A stretch of 64,000 bases of DNA, taken from contig NZ_JAHUTM010000001.1 of NCBI RefSeq assembly GCF_019209905.1, positions 186,001 through 250,000 on the forward strand, given 5' to 3'. Origin of the DNA: Corynebacterium sp. TAE3-ERU12. GTDB lineage: Bacteria > Actinomycetota > Actinomycetes > Mycobacteriales > Mycobacteriaceae. This document shows positions 26,796 to 36,422 of the stretch, piece after piece (positions within the stretch are counted from its first letter, which is position 1; the number at the start of each line of letters is the position of its first letter). Position numbers and translations under genes: made by a program. The notes beneath the pieces are model-generated. The model ran no database searches and had not been told where the DNA came from. It saw only the letters and a program-made list of their open reading frames with translations.

Positions 26796-27952
26796 TGGCG
26801 CAGCCCCCTGCCGATGACCTGCTCACCCGGGTCCGCCGCCGCCTTGCCGACGCTTCTGATCCCACCGCCGCGACTGCCGAGGCAATCGCCGAGGCGGTGC
26901 GCCAGGAAGCTGGCGGTGTCATTGGTGATGCTGAGTTGCTGCGCATGGTGCGCACGATGCGCGATGAGCTCACCGGGGCGGGAGTTCTGGACCCGCTGCT
27001 GCGCCTGCCAGGTGTCACCGACATCCTTGTGACCAGCCCTGATGAGGTGTGGATCGACCGCGGCGCCGGCATGGAACGAGTCGAGGTGTGCTTCCCCGGG
27101 CCGGCTGAAGTGCGTCGGCTTGCGGTGCGCCTGGCGGGGGCCTGCGGGCGACGCCTCGATGATGCCCAGCCCTACGTGGATGCCCATCTGCCTGGTGGTA
27201 TCGGCGGGGTCGGGGGCGCCGGAGTGCGGGTGCACGCGGTACTGAGCCCGCCGGCAAAAGACCACACCCTCATTTCGCTGCGGGTGCTGCACCCGGCCCG
27301 GCGTGGTCTTGTGGACCTGGCCGAAAGCGGGTTCGCCCCACCAGAGGCCATCGCCATGCTGCGCGCGGTCATCGCCCACAGGTGTTCGTTCCTGGTATCT
27401 GGTGGCACCGGCACGGGCAAGACCACCTTGCTGTCGGCTCTGTTGGCAGAGGTCGCCGCGACTGAGCGGATTGTGTGCATTGAGGACACCCCGGAACTGC
27501 AGCCCGCGCACCCGCATGTAGTGAGCTTGGTGACCCGCCCGCCGAATATCGAAGGCGCTGGTGAAATCACCCGGGCTGAGTTGCTGCGGCAGGCGCTGCG
27601 CATGCGGCCGGACCGAGTGGTGGTCGGTGAGGTCCGCGGCGGGGAGATCGTGGACCTGCTTGGTGCGCTCAATACCGGCCATCAGGGCGGTGGCGGCACC
27701 GTGCACGCGAACACCATCGGTGATGTGCCCGCCCGCGTGGAGGCCCTCGGGGCCCTAGGAGGGGTGTCCGCGCAGGCTATCGCCGCCCAATTCATCGCGG
27801 CAGTACACGTGGTCATTGGGGTGCGCCGAAGTGCCCAGGGCCGTCGGCTGGCCGCTATTGGTGTGGTCGAACCCGACCAGCCGATGCGGGTGAGCCAGGT
27901 GTGGCCCGGGGACCGGGACGCTTTCCAACGTCGGGTGGGGGAGCTGTCATGA
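26783..27952 (+). CDS. tadA: TadA/CpaF-type pilus assembly ATPase
   Basis: A 389-residue hexameric secretion ATPase of the VirB11/CpaF family. Walker A is SGGTGTGKTTLL at about residue 210, the Asp box is CIEDTPELQP, and Walker B/His box is VVGEVRGGEIVDLLGALNTGHQGGGGTVHANT. It would power assembly of Flp-like pili at the inner face of the membrane with TadB and TadC. The ATG at 26783 is preferred; GTG codons at 26771 and 26774 are possible. It overlaps the CpaE-like gene by 13 bases and tadB by four. Confidence 0.93.
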   Translation: MGQLVAQPPADDLLTRVRRRLADASDPTAATAEAIAEAVRQEAGGVIGDAELLRMVRTMRDELTGAGVLDPLLRLPGVTDILVTSPDEVWIDRGAGMERVEVCFPGPAEVRRLAVRLAGACGRRLDDAQPYVDAHLPGGIGGVGGAGVRVHAVLSPPAKDHTLISLRVLHPARRGLVDLAESGFAPPEAIAMLRAVIAHRCSFLVSGGTGTGKTTLLSALLAEVAATERIVCIEDTPELQPAHPHVVSLVTRPPNIEGAGEITRAELLRQALRMRPDRVVVGEVRGGEIVDLLGALNTGHQGGGGTVHANTIGDVPARVEALGALGGVSAQAIAAQFIAAVHVVIGVRRSAQGRRLAAIGVVEPDQPMRVSQVWPGDRDAFQRRVGELS

Positions 27953-28728
27953 CCAGCTTGCCGCTTGCCCTGCTCACCGGGGCCGGTGCGGTACTGGCCT
28001 GGCCAGCCGCCAACCCCAAGCACCGCCTGGACATTCTGGTACCTGCCCGGCACCTGCCGCAGGTCAGCGCATTGGTGTGGTGTGTGCCTGGGCTAGTGAT
28101 TGCGTTGTGGTCGTCCCCGGCAGTGGCGATTGCCGTCGTGCTGATTGCCCGCACGGTGTTGTCAGTGCACCGGTGGCGGGCCCACCGCACGCACCAGGAC
28201 GCGGTGCTCACTGCCACCGCCTGCGCCGCCGACACCCTGGCCACCCAATTACGGGCCGGGGCGAGTGCGGCAACTGCCCTATACGCGGCGGGCACCGATG
28301 CGGGGCCACCTATTGGGGAGGCACTCACCACCGCGGCGACTCGCGCCCAATTAGGTGGTTCGGCGGCGGCAGCTATTCGTGCCAGCGGAATCGATGAGTT
28401 GCGTGGCCTTGCTGCCGCCTGGGCGCTGGCCGAGCACTACGGACTCGCCCCGGCGGATATGGCAGAGGGAGTGCGTGCCGACGCCCGGGGCCGACAAGCC
28501 TTCCGCAGCCGGGCGAATGCGAGCCTTGCTGGGCCGCGGGCAACGATGTACATCCTCGCTGGCCTGCCGCTGCTGGGCCTGGTGATGGGGCACCTGCTGG
28601 GCGCGGACCCGCTGCGCTTTTTCACCCACGGCCTAGGCGCGGTGGTGCTGGTGGTGGGAGTAACACTGAGTTGCGCCGGGGTGCTGTGGGCACTGGCTAT
28701 CCTGCGCGGGGCGGAGCAACCCCGATGA
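27949..28728 (+). CDS. tadB: TadB-type membrane protein (type II secretion F family)
   Basis: A 259-residue membrane protein with two helices near the N-terminus (about 3-20 and 38-65), a cytoplasmic helical T2SSF domain (TLATQLRAGASAATALYAAG and ALAEHYGLAPADMAEGV) and two C-terminal helices. This is the TadB half of the paired inner-membrane platform. It is shorter than proteobacterial TadB, as usual for this actinobacterial neighbourhood. The ATGA overlap with tadA shows coupled translation. Confidence 0.88.
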   Translation: MTSLPLALLTGAGAVLAWPAANPKHRLDILVPARHLPQVSALVWCVPGLVIALWSSPAVAIAVVLIARTVLSVHRWRAHRTHQDAVLTATACAADTLATQLRAGASAATALYAAGTDAGPPIGEALTTAATRAQLGGSAAAAIRASGIDELRGLAAAWALAEHYGLAPADMAEGVRADARGRQAFRSRANASLAGPRATMYILAGLPLLGLVMGHLLGADPLRFFTHGLGAVVLVVGVTLSCAGVLWALAILRGAEQPR

Positions 28729-29351
28729 GTCTTGCCCTCTTAGTCCTCGCGGGTGCGCTAGTGCTGAGCTGCCCGCCCAGACCTGCGCTGCGGCTGCCGG
28801 AGATGAGCGCATCCATCGCGCCACCAGCAGCAGCGTTAAGAATGCCGGCATGGGTGCGGCGGGTCCTCGACCCCATCGCCGCCACCGTGCGCAGGCCACG
28901 CCGAGGCGCATCCGGCCAACTCGCTGCCGCCGAAGCTCTCGGTATCCTCGCCGCCTGCCTGCGCTGCGGCCTTGACATCACAGCTGCGGCGCACGCCACC
29001 GCAGCGGTCGTCGATGACGACCTCGCCGAATGCTTCACCACCACCGCAGCGCGACTACAGCTCGGCGCAGCACGCCCATGGGAACCCGTGGCCGACAACC
29101 CATGTTTAAGTGAACTACCGGCCCTTGCCCAGCGATCCGCTGACTCCGGCACCGCCTTCGCGCACGCCATTGCAGAACTCGCCGACAGATTCCGCAGCCG
29201 CGCCGCCGACAGCGCCGAAGCCGCAGCCGAACGCGCCGGGGTGCTCATCGCCGGCCCGCTGGCACTGTGCTTCCTGCCCGCATTCATCGCCCTCGGCCTC
29301 GTGCCCGCTATTGCCGGACTGGCCGGCCCGATGGTGGAGGCCACCCGATGA
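28725..29351 (+). CDS. tadC: TadC-type membrane protein (type II secretion F family)
   Basis: A 208-residue platform protein. One N-terminal helix (LALLVLAGALVLSC) precedes a T2SSF domain (ALGILAACLRCGLDITAAAHATA and LAQRSADSGTAFAHAIAELADRFR) and a C-terminal helix pair (GPLALCFLPAFIALGLVPAIAGL). It overlaps tadB by four bases and forms the membrane platform with it. Confidence 0.87.
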   Translation: MSLALLVLAGALVLSCPPRPALRLPEMSASIAPPAAALRMPAWVRRVLDPIAATVRRPRRGASGQLAAAEALGILAACLRCGLDITAAAHATAAVVDDDLAECFTTTAARLQLGAARPWEPVADNPCLSELPALAQRSADSGTAFAHAIAELADRFRSRAADSAEAAAERAGVLIAGPLALCFLPAFIALGLVPAIAGLAGPMVEATR

Positions 29352-29449
29352 GACCCGCCACTCACACCGGGCGCTGCCGCGCACCACCGCACCGCAGCGC
29401 ACCCAAAAAACCCACAACCACACACCAACCCAGAAAGGAACCCATTCCC

Positions 29450-29623
29450 ATGTCCACCATCACCGGCTACGCCGCCGACGAATCCGGCATGAGCACCGTC
29501 GAATACGCCCTCGGCACCGTCGCCGCTGCCGCCTTCGGCGCACTGCTCTACACCGTCGTCACCGGCGGCACGATTACCGAAGCACTAACCGACATCATCG
29601 AACAGGCACTGTCGACTCGATGA
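29450..29623 (+). CDS. Flp-like pilin (DUF4244)
   Basis: A 57-residue prepilin. The processing site is visible as G|MSTVEYALGTVAAAAFGAL: Gly before the cut, Met at +1 and Glu at +5 of the mature protein, followed by the hydrophobic helix. It is probably the major subunit of the short pilus or pseudopilus. AAAGGAA lies upstream of the ATG. About 100 bases separate it from tadC, so it may also have its own expression signal. No prepilin peptidase gene is present in this window. Confidence 0.9.
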   Translation: MSTITGYAADESGMSTVEYALGTVAAAAFGALLYTVVTGGTITEALTDIIEQALSTR

Positions 29624-29991
29624 GCACCACCCAGGCATGGCTCGCCCCCGCACCGCACCTGGTGCCGGGGCGGCTGGTGCGCGCAGACTCCGGCCAAGCC
29701 ACCGTCGAAACCGCCTTCGCGATCGCCGCGCTATGCGCCGTGTTGGTCCTCATCATCGGGGCGATCACCACCGTGACCACCCACCTCAGCGCCACCAGCA
29801 TCGCCTCCCAGATAGCCCGGGCCACCGCCCGTGGGGACACCGACACCGCCGACGCACTCGCCAACCAGCTTCCCGACGCCACCGTCCACACCAGCACCAC
29901 CGCAGGCATGGTCATGGTGGACCTCACCGTCGAGATGCCGCTGCTCGACGTGCACGCCCACGCCGTCGCCCTGGACGAGGAGAGTGCCTAA
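29620..29991 (+). CDS. TadE-like pseudopilin
   Basis: A 123-residue protein with a prepilin-like segment starting about residue 24: SGQATVETAFAIAALCAVLVLIIGAI. Gly-Gln with Glu at the fifth mature position fits prepilin processing. The remaining 75 residues form a small extracytoplasmic domain. TadE proteins are minor pseudopilins of Tad systems. It overlaps the Flp-like gene by four bases. Confidence 0.87.
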   Translation: MSTTQAWLAPAPHLVPGRLVRADSGQATVETAFAIAALCAVLVLIIGAITTVTTHLSATSIASQIARATARGDTDTADALANQLPDATVHTSTTAGMVMVDLTVEMPLLDVHAHAVALDEESA

Positions 29992-30327
29992 ATGCACCCG
30001 GCCTGGCGCGCCCACCGCGGCTCCACCACCATCACCGCGGCGCTGATGACCAGCGCTATCGCGGTGGTGGTCGCCGCTGTACTGATCGCCGCCACCGCAC
30101 TTATTGACCAGCACCGCGCCCACAACGCAGCCGACCTTGCCGCTATTGGTGCAGCAACAGTCAAACAACGCGGCGTGGCCCACCCCTGCCGCACCGCAGC
30201 AAGGATCGCGCACGCCAATAACGCGCACCTCACCGAATGCAACACCGACGGCGAAGACATCATCGTCAGCGTCGACGTGGGGCAGCAGCTCGGGTCAGCT
30301 CGCGCCGGGCCTAAACAACGGGACTAA
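29992..30327 (+). CDS. Second TadE-like protein of the helicase/secretion neighbourhood (Rv3654c type)
   Basis: A 111-residue protein with a short basic N-terminus, a Gly-Ser-Thr-Thr-Ile junction and one helix (TAALMTSAIAVVVAAVLIAATALI), followed by a QHRAHNAADLAAIGAA segment typical of TadE/TadG-like proteins. Two cysteines (HPCRTAAR and LTECNTD) could form a disulfide outside the cell. It begins directly after the preceding stop codon and its end overlaps the convergent helicase gene by four bases. Confidence 0.85.
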   Translation: MHPAWRAHRGSTTITAALMTSAIAVVVAAVLIAATALIDQHRAHNAADLAAIGAATVKQRGVAHPCRTAARIAHANNAHLTECNTDGEDIIVSVDVGQQLGSARAGPKQRD

Positions 30328-32714
30328 ATCGAGGCGGCCTCTGAGACCCCCATGAGCACCTTGATCGCCGCTTCCTTATGTAACGGCTCATTGCCGTTGC
30401 CGCACTTCGGCGACTGAATACACAATGGGCACCCGTCCGCGCAGGCACACTCACGCACCGCATCACACGTAGCCGCCAACCAGTGCGCAAAAGCCTCAAA
30501 ACCACGATCGGCGAAACCCGCGCCGCCCTGGTAGCCGTCATAAACAAAAACCGTCGGCAAGCCAGTATCGATATGCACCGCTGTTGACACCCCACCGATA
30601 TCCCACCGATCACAGGTGGCCACCAGCGGCAAAATACCAATCGCGGCGTGCTCGGCGGCATGCAACGCCCCGGGCACATCAGCAGCATCCACACCCCACC
30701 GGCGCAGGGCAGCATCACGCACCGTGTACGCCACCGCCCGGGTATGCAGCAGCTCAGGTGGGTAATCCAACGGCACCGTGTCCAGCACCTCACCGCTGCG
30801 CATCCGGCGCAGATACGACGTCACCCGGCGTTCGACCTCCACCTCGACCAACGCGATATCCACCCCGTCGGGAAGCTGACGGGACTCCACCGTGCGCAAC
30901 ACCCGGATATCAGTATCCGAGCGGGCCATCGTGGTCCACTCCGGGCTTTCCGGGTGCACCAGCGCCAACGCGCCATCCACATCCAGCTCATCAACCACAA
31001 AAGACTCCCCGCGGTGCAGGTAGACCGCCCCGTCATGCACCTGGGTCGTCGCCTTCGACGCAGAAATAGACCCCAACACCCGGCCATCAGTGGCATCGAC
31101 GATGGTGACCTCAGTGCCGCTACCGCCACGCAGACTCACCGCAGCATGGGCACCCGCCAACGTCGGCCCATCCGGTATGTCCCGACGATCCCGGGGGAAC
31201 AACCGGCCACCGCGCTGGCGCAGCCACCCATCGGCCACCATCTCCGACACCACCGCGCCCGCACCCCAGGCCTCAATATCGGCCGGCTCCAGGGGGCGCT
31301 CCACCGCGGCGCAATACACATGCCCGCGCAGCACATACGGATTCGTCGGGTCGAAAACCGTCTTTTCCACCGGCCGGCCCAACAACACCTCCGGGTGGTG
31401 CACCAAATACGTATCCATCGGGTCCGCCCGGGCCACCAACACCACCAACGCGCCCTGGCCACGCCGACCCGCCCGGCCCGCCTGCTGCCAAAAACTGGCG
31501 ACCGTCCCCGGAAAACCGGCCTCCACCACCGCATCCAGCCCACCGACATCAATGCCCAACTCCAGGGCATTCGTTGCCGCCACACCTAATAACTCCCCGT
31601 TATCAAGGCGGCGCTCAATATCGCGGCGCTCTTCGGCGAGGTAGCCAGCCCGGTAACTCTCCACGCGCTGGGCGAGGTCGGGGTGGGAGTCGGCGAGCAA
31701 CTCGCGCACACTCATCGCAATCTGCTCGGCACCATGCCGGGAACGCGCGAAAGTCAACACCCGGGCGCCCTCACCGAGCAGCCGCGCCATGATCTCCGCG
31801 GCCTCCGCCGTAGCCGACCGACGATGGTGCTGCCCACCCACGGCGGGCTGATTCAGCAGGTCGACGACCCCATCGTCGGCAGGCGGACGCAATAAATCCA
31901 CCTGGCCCTGGCCAGCCGAGCGAGCCACCGGCTCCCATAAAGCGATAGTGCGCTCACCTACGGGCGCGCCGTCCTCGGTGACAGCAACAACATCCTCGCC
32001 AATGAGGGCACTGGCATGAGCAGCCGGGTCCGCCGTCGTCGCAGAAGCGAACACCACCGTCGGATTCGCCCCATAACGGCGGGCAATGCGCAGCAGGCGG
32101 CGCAGCACCAGCGCCACATGGGCGCCGAAGACACCCCGGTAGGCGTGGCATTCATCAATCACCACAAAACGAAGATTGCGCAATAACCGGGTCCATTGCT
32201 GATGGTGGGCAAGGACACCAAGATGAAGCATGTCCGGGTTGGTGAATACCCACCGAGCCGAGTTCCGCACCACCGGCCGGGCCGCGGAGGGGGTATCCCC
32301 GTCATAGCTAGCTACCCCCGCCTCCGGGGCGACGTGCATAGCCAATTCCCGCGCCGCCGCGAGCTGATCTGCGCCTAGTGCTTTGGTGGGGGACAGGTAC
32401 AGCGCAGTCGCTGCCGGGGAGGAAGCCAACTGGTGCAAAACCGGTAATAAATAGCCCAAGGATTTGCCTGATGCGGTGCCGGTGGCGACGACCACATGTG
32501 CGCCCGCGTGGGCATAGTCAGCAGTCGCCACCTGGTGTGACCAGGGAGTATCGATGCCTCGTTCGGCAAAAGCGGCCCGCAGATCCGGGCCCACCCACTG
32601 CGGCCACGGGGCGTGCTGGGCGGGCCGGGCCGGGGTGTCGCTGAGATGAGTTAGTGCCGCTGGCGGGGCGGCGCGCAGCACCGGGGCAAGCAACTCGCGA
32701 CCAAATTCACCCAT
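30324..32714 (-). CDS. DECH-box superfamily 2 helicase (Rv3649 type)
   Basis: A 796-residue helicase. Motif I is VVATGTASGKSLGYLLPVL, motif II is VIDECHAYRGVFGAH (a DECH box), and motif VI is QQAGRAGRRGQGALVVL. The C-terminal DUF1998-like region has a cysteine cluster, CACADGCPLCIQSPKCG, which may bind zinc or an iron-sulfur cluster. The family (MrfA/YprA-related) has been tied to DNA repair in Bacillus and mycobacteria. It is persistently found next to the actinobacterial Tad cluster, for unknown reasons. The ATG at 32714 has AGGAGG nine bases upstream and a GATAAT -10-like box further up. Confidence 0.92.
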   Translation of the reverse strand: MGEFGRELLAPVLRAAPPAALTHLSDTPARPAQHAPWPQWVGPDLRAAFAERGIDTPWSHQVATADYAHAGAHVVVATGTASGKSLGYLLPVLHQLASSPAATALYLSPTKALGADQLAAARELAMHVAPEAGVASYDGDTPSAARPVVRNSARWVFTNPDMLHLGVLAHHQQWTRLLRNLRFVVIDECHAYRGVFGAHVALVLRRLLRIARRYGANPTVVFASATTADPAAHASALIGEDVVAVTEDGAPVGERTIALWEPVARSAGQGQVDLLRPPADDGVVDLLNQPAVGGQHHRRSATAEAAEIMARLLGEGARVLTFARSRHGAEQIAMSVRELLADSHPDLAQRVESYRAGYLAEERRDIERRLDNGELLGVAATNALELGIDVGGLDAVVEAGFPGTVASFWQQAGRAGRRGQGALVVLVARADPMDTYLVHHPEVLLGRPVEKTVFDPTNPYVLRGHVYCAAVERPLEPADIEAWGAGAVVSEMVADGWLRQRGGRLFPRDRRDIPDGPTLAGAHAAVSLRGGSGTEVTIVDATDGRVLGSISASKATTQVHDGAVYLHRGESFVVDELDVDGALALVHPESPEWTTMARSDTDIRVLRTVESRQLPDGVDIALVEVEVERRVTSYLRRMRSGEVLDTVPLDYPPELLHTRAVAYTVRDAALRRWGVDAADVPGALHAAEHAAIGILPLVATCDRWDIGGVSTAVHIDTGLPTVFVYDGYQGGAGFADRGFEAFAHWLAATCDAVRECACADGCPLCIQSPKCGNGNEPLHKEAAIKVLMGVSEAASI

Positions 32715-32905
32715 CGTGGCTGCCCTCCTAGAAGCGATTATCTGCACCTCAATTGTGCGCTGAAGTGGCGCAGAACTACCGGTGCCAAAAACTCAGTGCG
32801 TCGATCTGGGACCAGACGTGGCACAATGGCCAATGCGCACCAGGGAGTTCCCGAGGGAAGCCCTGACTGCGTTCTCAATTTTTCTAAGCAAGGAGCAGTA
32901 TTTTA

Positions 32906-33109
32906 ATGGCACAGGGCACCGTAAAGTGGTTCAACTCGGAGAAGGGCTTCGGGTTCATCGCCCCGGCCGACGGCGGTAACGACGTCTTCGTCCACTACAG
33001 CGAAATTCAGGGCAACGGCTTCAAGACCCTCGAAGAAAACCAGCAGGTTGAGTTCGAGGTCGGCGAAGGCCAGAAGGGCCCCCAGGCTCTTAACGTCCAG
33101 GCGCTGTAA
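32906..33109 (+). CDS. cspA: Cold shock protein
   Basis: A 67-residue CspA-family single-strand nucleic acid binding protein. RNP1 is KGFGFIAP and RNP2 is DVFVHYSEI. It acts as an RNA chaperone. AGGAG lies ten bases before the ATG. The 190 bases between it and the divergent helicase are expected to hold the promoter and a leader; I see no decisive -35/-10 pair. Confidence 0.97.
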   Translation: MAQGTVKWFNSEKGFGFIAPADGGNDVFVHYSEIQGNGFKTLEENQQVEFEVGEGQKGPQALNVQAL

Positions 33110-33199
33110 GTTACAGACTTACACATGCCCCGTAGGGCAGCCATTAATCCCCGGATAATGCAGTAACGACGTTCTCGTTTCCTGCCGTATCCATCGGAG

Positions 33200-33246
33200 A
33201 CCCCGGAGAAGCCACAGTGCATTAGGCACTGTCGCCCCGGGGTTTT
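33200..33246 (+). terminator. Terminator downstream of cspA
   Basis: Nested stems CCCCGG/CCGGGG (33201-33206, 33237-33242) and ACAGTGC/GCACTGT (33214-33220, 33226-33232) followed by TTTTG. In the remaining sequence to topA (33247-33410) I see no gene and no clearly supported promoter. Confidence 0.8.
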
Positions 33247-33410
33247 GTGCTGCCTAGGGGGTAGTACAAAAACGCGAAGAGACAGCAAACTACGGGACTG
33301 TTTCTCCGACATGTGTACGGTATTCCTTTAGATCCACAGCAAGTTCCCTAAAAAGGTCAGTTCGTCCCGCCACGTGGGCACCCCACCGCAGGCGGATATG
33401 ACCGCGAGAG

Positions 33411-36395
33411 ATGCAGGACAGTTCCGAAGTGGCAGATAACAACGGCAGCAAGTGCCTGGTGATCGTCGAGTCGGCGACAAAGGCCCGCAAAATCGCGCCT
33501 TACCTGGGCAACGACTACATCGTCGAGGCCTCAGTGGGTCATATCAGAGACCTTCCGCGCGGTGCTGCCGACGTGCCGAAAAAGGACAAAGACAAGCCGT
33601 GGGCACGCCTCGGCGTCAATGTTGATGACGAGTTCCAGGCTCTTTACGTCGTCAGCCCGGATAAGAAGAAAAAGGTCGCCGAGCTTAAACGCCTGCTCAA
33701 AGAGGTAGACGAACTTTATCTCGCCACAGACCCCGACCGTGAGGGCGAAGCTATCGCCTGGCACCTGCTTGAGGTACTCAAACCCAAGGTGCCCGTGCGC
33801 CGCATGGTCTTCCACGAGATCACCAAACCCGCCATCCTCGAGGCCGCCGCTAATACCCGCGAACTCGACGGGAACCTCGTCGACGCCCAGGAAGCCCGCC
33901 GCATCCTGGACCGCCTCTACGGCTACGAGGTCTCCCCGGTGCTGTGGAAGAAAGTCATGCCGCGCCTGTCTGCGGGGCGTGTGCAGTCGGTAGCCACCCG
34001 CGTCATCGTTGAGCGGGAGCGGGAACGGATGGCCTTCCGCGCCGCCGATTACCACGATCTTTCCGCCACGTTCGACACCGGCCAGCCCGGTGATGACACC
34101 CAGCCGCGTTCTTTCGAAGCCCGGATCAGCACCGTTAATGGTGACCGGGTCGCCCAGGGCCGCGATTTCGACGACCGGGGTCGGCTGAAGAAGCCCGACT
34201 CGGTCACCGTGCTTGACCAGTCCGCCGCCGAAGCGCTTGCCGAGGCAGTCAACGGTTCGTCCTTCCAGGTCACCGGGGTAGAGGAGAAGCCGTACACCCG
34301 GCGCCCCTACCCGCCGTTCATGACCTCGACGCTGCAGCAGGAAGCCGGCCGACGCCTGCACTACACCTCCGAGCGCACCATGCGCGTGGCCCAGCGCCTG
34401 TACGAAAACGGCCACATCACCTATATGCGTACCGACTCGACGAACCTGTCGAAGTCCGGCACGGCCGCTGCCCGCGCCCAGGCCACCGAACTCTATGGCC
34501 GTGAGTTCGTCTCTGAAGCGCCGCGCAGTTACCAGCGCAAGGTGAAAAACTCCCAGGAAGCCCACGAGGCCATCCGCCCCGCCGGGGAGCGTTTCGCCAC
34601 CCCAGGAGAGCTCGCTAATTCCCTGGACGCGGAGGAGTTCAAGGTTTACGAACTCATCTGGCAGCGCACCGTCGCCTCCCAGATGGCCGATGCCCGCGGT
34701 ACCTCGATGAAGGTCACCGTCGCCGGCGAAGCCGCAGGCAGTGATCTCGAGTTCACCGCTTCTGGCCGCACCATCACCTTCCCGGGCTGGTTGCGGGCCT
34801 ACGCTGATGAGGGCGATACCCGCAGCGATTCCCAGCGTTCCCGCCTACCCCGCCTGGTGCAGGGCGATGGCCTCACCGCCACGAAGGCCGCTGCTGAAGG
34901 CCACACCACCAACCCGCCGGCCCGCTACACCGAGGCTTCGTTGGTGAAGAAGATGGAAGAGCTCGGTATCGGCCGCCCGTCGACCTACGCCTCCATCATC
35001 AAAACCATCCAGGACCGTGGTTATGTGTACCCGCGCGGTAACGCCCTGGTGCCTTCCTGGGTGGCCTTCGCCGTCACCGGCCTGCTTGAACAGAACTTTG
35101 AAGACCTCGTCGACTACGACTTCACCTCCGGGATGGAAGATGAGCTCGATGAGATCGCAGCCGGTGAAGAAGACCGCACAGAATGGCTGCGTGGTTTCTA
35201 CTTCGGCGCGGAATCGGCTGGTAATGGCGTTGCCGACGCTGTGGCCGCCCGCGGTGGCCTGAAGAACATCATCGACGTCAACCTGGAGGCCATCGACGCC
35301 CGTCGGGTCAATTCCCTGCACGTTTTCGATGATGAAGACGGCAACCCGATTGTGGTGCGCGTTGGCCGCTATGGCCCCTACCTGGAGCGCATCCGCCCCG
35401 GTGCCGGGGAAAACGGTGCCGATGAGGTGCAGCGCGCTAACCTGCCGGAGTCACTGACCCCCGATGAGTTGAACCTGGAGACCGCGGAAAAACTGTTGGC
35501 CATGCCGCAGGGTGGCCGTGAGCTGGGGGAGAACCCGGCCAATGGCCGCATGGTGGTTGCCCGCGATGGCCGTTATGGCCCGTATGTCACCGAACTGGTC
35601 ACCGACGACGAGCGTGAATCGGTTGCCGAAAAAGCCGAGGCGATCATCGCTGAAGAACGCGCCGCCGAGGATAAGCAGCGCGCCGAAGAAGGCAAGCGGG
35701 CGAAGAACTGGGAGACCAAAACCGCGGCGAAGCAGAAGGAAAAGCGCACCGCCGAGATCATCGAGGAAACCCTGAAACCTAAGACGGCTTCGCTGTTTTC
35801 GGGCATGGAGCCTTCCACGGTGACTCTCGAGGAGGCGCTGCGTCTGCTGTCGCTGCCGCGCACGGTGGGTGTGGACCCTGCTGATGGGGAGACCATTACC
35901 GCCCAGAATGGCCGCTACGGCCCGTACCTGAAGAAGGGCAGTGACTCGCGTTCTCTGGAAAATGAGGAGCAGATTTTCACAGTCACCCTCGATGAGGCGC
36001 GTCGTATTTACGCCGAACCGAAGCGTCGGGGCCGGGCTGCTGCGAAGCCGCCGCTGAAACAACTGGGCGATAACGACGTCTCGGGCCGGCCGATGTCGGT
36101 CAAGGATGGTCGCTTCGGCCCCTATGTCACCGATGGTGAAACCAACGCCTCGCTGCGCAAGGGCGACACCCCGGAGACCATCACTGACGCCCGGGCCTGT
36201 GAGTTGCTTTCTGAGCGCCGCGCCAAGGACGCAGCCAATGGTGGTGCTAAGAAGAAGGCCACCAAGAAGGCGGCGAAGAAGACCGCGAAGAAGTCGGCCA
36301 AGAAAACGGCGAAGAAATCAGCGAAGAAGGCGACTCGGAAAAAGTCCGCCCCGACGCTGACGAAGCGGACCGTGTCGCGCCGCTCGAACCGCTAG
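33411..36395 (+). CDS. topA: DNA topoisomerase I
   Basis: A 994-residue type IA topoisomerase that relaxes negative supercoils. The TOPRIM domain has VIVESATKARKI near the start and ATDPDREGEAIAWH at about residue 105. The active-site tyrosine is in HITYMRTDSTN at about residue 340. C-terminal repeats with NGRYGPY/DGRYGPY/DGRFGPY motifs replace zinc fingers, as in other actinobacteria. A Lys-rich tail of about 40 residues (KKAAKKTAKKSAKK-type) binds DNA and aids processivity. The ATG at 33411 and a GTG at 33429 are both possible starts; relatives begin close to the second. Confidence 0.97.
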   Translation: MQDSSEVADNNGSKCLVIVESATKARKIAPYLGNDYIVEASVGHIRDLPRGAADVPKKDKDKPWARLGVNVDDEFQALYVVSPDKKKKVAELKRLLKEVDELYLATDPDREGEAIAWHLLEVLKPKVPVRRMVFHEITKPAILEAAANTRELDGNLVDAQEARRILDRLYGYEVSPVLWKKVMPRLSAGRVQSVATRVIVERERERMAFRAADYHDLSATFDTGQPGDDTQPRSFEARISTVNGDRVAQGRDFDDRGRLKKPDSVTVLDQSAAEALAEAVNGSSFQVTGVEEKPYTRRPYPPFMTSTLQQEAGRRLHYTSERTMRVAQRLYENGHITYMRTDSTNLSKSGTAAARAQATELYGREFVSEAPRSYQRKVKNSQEAHEAIRPAGERFATPGELANSLDAEEFKVYELIWQRTVASQMADARGTSMKVTVAGEAAGSDLEFTASGRTITFPGWLRAYADEGDTRSDSQRSRLPRLVQGDGLTATKAAAEGHTTNPPARYTEASLVKKMEELGIGRPSTYASIIKTIQDRGYVYPRGNALVPSWVAFAVTGLLEQNFEDLVDYDFTSGMEDELDEIAAGEEDRTEWLRGFYFGAESAGNGVADAVAARGGLKNIIDVNLEAIDARRVNSLHVFDDEDGNPIVVRVGRYGPYLERIRPGAGENGADEVQRANLPESLTPDELNLETAEKLLAMPQGGRELGENPANGRMVVARDGRYGPYVTELVTDDERESVAEKAEAIIAEERAAEDKQRAEEGKRAKNWETKTAAKQKEKRTAEIIEETLKPKTASLFSGMEPSTVTLEEALRLLSLPRTVGVDPADGETITAQNGRYGPYLKKGSDSRSLENEEQIFTVTLDEARRIYAEPKRRGRAAAKPPLKQLGDNDVSGRPMSVKDGRFGPYVTDGETNASLRKGDTPETITDARACELLSERRAKDAANGGAKKKATKKAAKKTAKKSAKKTAKKSAKKATRKKSAPTLTKRTVSRRSNR

Positions 36396-36422
36396 CCGCC
36401 GGCAGGCGCCAGCGTCGGCACG

